Positions 63,266 to 64,000 of a stretch of 64,000 nucleotides of DNA are shown piece by piece (the stretch's first letter is position 1; each line of letters starts with the position of its first letter). The DNA lies in assembly GCA_937927915.1 (NCBI GenBank), contig CALGKB010000002.1:186001-250000 (forward strand). The letters are read 5' to 3'. The stretch comes from an uncultured Pseudanabaenaceae cyanobacterium. Its GTDB lineage: Bacteria > Cyanobacteriota > Cyanobacteriia > Pseudanabaenales > Pseudanabaenaceae. Made by a program: the position numbers and the translations under genes. Under the pieces are notes generated by a model. That model was given only the letters and a program-made list of their open reading frames with translations. It made no database searches and had not been told where the DNA came from.

Positions 63266-64000
63266 CTACCAACTTCCCGATGCCCCACCCCCAGAGGAAC
63301 TGCCGCCATCGCTAGAACTGCTACCAGAATCATAGTCCGAGGAAGTGTACCTTTCCCTAGGAATGATGTGTGTTTCTACAGAGATGTAGTTACAAAACTT
63401 ACACTCTTTAGTCATTTCCCTCTCCCCTTCAGAGTAAGTAGTGGCTTCCCTGAGAGTGCGGTATGTCGTTTGTACGGTTTTGTTTTGACAACGGGGGCAA
63501 CGACTATAGGAAGAGAAAATCTGGTTATGGGCGACTACCGTGATGTGATGACAATCCTGACACTGAAACAGAGGATATTTCACAGACCCAAGGCTATCTT
63601 CTAGTCTCTGAGCAGGGGTGAGGTGTTCTTCCAAAAGGGCGGGGGTGGGGACTAGTGGCGTTACCCGCTGCGAATTACAGCGACTGCATTTAGGCTTGCG
63701 GTTGACCCAGGCTTGATACACTCCAAATACCGCTCCCCCCGTAGCTAATGTAGCTAACAATACCCAAAATCCCCCTAGAGAAGGCGCAGGGGAAACCTGT
63801 GTAGGCAACTCCAACTCCCGCAGGAGGGCGTCAATTCCCCTTTGCAAGCCACCCCTGTAATTGTTTTCCCGAAATTGGGGCACCATCTGACTGTAGATAA
63901 TATTGCTAGCCCTGCTGTCCCAACTCCGATCGTAGCCCTTACCCATCTCTATACGCACTTGCCGATCCCGTAGGGCTAATAAAACCATCACACCGTCGTT
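63266..64000 (-). CDS. TPM-domain (TLP18.3/Psb32/MOLO-1) membrane protein, partial
   Basis: The gene runs off the right edge; about 245 C-terminal residues are visible. NDGVMVLLALRDRQVRIEMGKGYD is the end of the TPM domain. A transmembrane helix lies near LGGFWVLLATLATGGAVFGVY. After it come four CxxC-type pairs (CSRC, CQDC, CPRC, CKFC) that look like two zinc ribbons. The C-terminus is a Gly/Ser-rich tail ending in Trp. TPM domains in photosynthetic relatives act in photosystem II repair, but this long zinc-ribbon form may differ. Confidence 0.8.
   Translation of the reverse strand, partial: NDGVMVLLALRDRQVRIEMGKGYDRSWDSRASNIIYSQMVPQFRENNYRGGLQRGIDALLRELELPTQVSPAPSLGGFWVLLATLATGGAVFGVYQAWVNRKPKCSRCNSQRVTPLVPTPALLEEHLTPAQRLEDSLGSVKYPLFQCQDCHHITVVAHNQIFSSYSRCPRCQNKTVQTTYRTLREATTYSEGEREMTKECKFCNYISVETHIIPRERYTSSDYDSGSSSSDGGSSSGGGASGSW

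Noticed and set aside
1-64000. tRNA, rRNA, tmRNA, RNase P RNA, SRP RNA, CRISPR arrays, insertion sequences
   Set aside because: All spacers were read on both strands. No T-loop GTTCGA with matching acceptor stem, no rRNA or rnpB core sequences, no repeated spacered units and no transposase frames were seen.

Overview
This window is a compact cyanobacterial chromosome segment. The taxonomic evidence is direct. It carries NDH-1 genes in the order ndhH-ndhA-ndhI-ndhG-ndhE, petG of the cytochrome b6f complex, two high-light-inducible (Hlip) proteins, ycf46, a CRR7-type NDH-1 assembly protein, cyanophycin synthetase, CrtD-type carotenoid desaturase, GuaB3, and the C-terminal half of DnaE fused to the C-half of the cyanobacterial split DnaE intein. 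The palindrome CGATCG, the core of the cyanobacterial HIP1 element, is strongly over-represented. No rRNA, tRNA, CRISPR array, insertion sequence or prophage was found. The genus cannot be fixed from the sequence alone.

Layout. 1-10 kb: partial and unknown membrane proteins, Ycf46, a YqgF-like nuclease, an MBL-fold hydrolase coupled to CRR7, a Gfo/Idh/MocA oxidoreductase coupled to a ureidoglycolate-lyase-like protein, a LivH-type permease, a ComM/YifB ATPase and an aldo/keto reductase with an apparent internal deletion. 10-21 kb: two very small genes (DUF2256 protein, petG), rpsF, mnmE, crtD overlapping an EgtB-like gene, scpA, a LapA-type membrane protein, mutS, an isocitrate dehydrogenase, gmd and a DUF2811 protein. 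21-28 kb: an intergenic segment with three DnaA boxes and an AT-rich stretch, then rodA, an acetyltransferase, cphA, an Hlip gene, lspA, a flavin-binding oxidase-like gene and a lumenal pentapeptide protein. 28-36 kb: cysC, dnaE-C, alaS, a thioredoxin-reductase-like flavoprotein without NADPH motifs, lgt, a DUF2232 protein and a FecR-domain protein. 36-47 kb: cydAB plus a tiny membrane protein, apt, purM, a C-terminal processing protease, yajQ, ddl, rnz, a degenerate disulfide-reductase-family flavoprotein, a two-helix Hlip and a membrane pentapeptide protein. 47-55 kb: an ECF-like sigma factor coupled to a single-span SPOR-like protein, guaB3, an O-methyltransferase coupled to a TerB protein, pepP, mrp and a frameshifted DUF29 remnant. 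55-64 kb: a second lumenal pentapeptide protein, secD-secF, ndhHAIGE, a DUF2808 protein, dapF and a truncated TPM-domain protein.

Most genes are core metabolism, cell-envelope, photosynthetic electron-transport or translation genes in short operons. Packing is extreme: of 14 convergent gene junctions, nine overlap at their 3' ends and three are 0-3 nt apart. The two exceptions are a 204-nt structured spacer and a decayed DUF29 gene. I saw no obvious new multi-gene defence or mobile system. The most interesting signals are the DnaA-box cluster upstream of rodA, a cyanophycin synthetase that lacks the primer-generating hydrolase motif, the NADPH-motif-less thioredoxin-reductase homologue, the sigma factor/membrane protein pair, and a small membrane protein next to cydAB.
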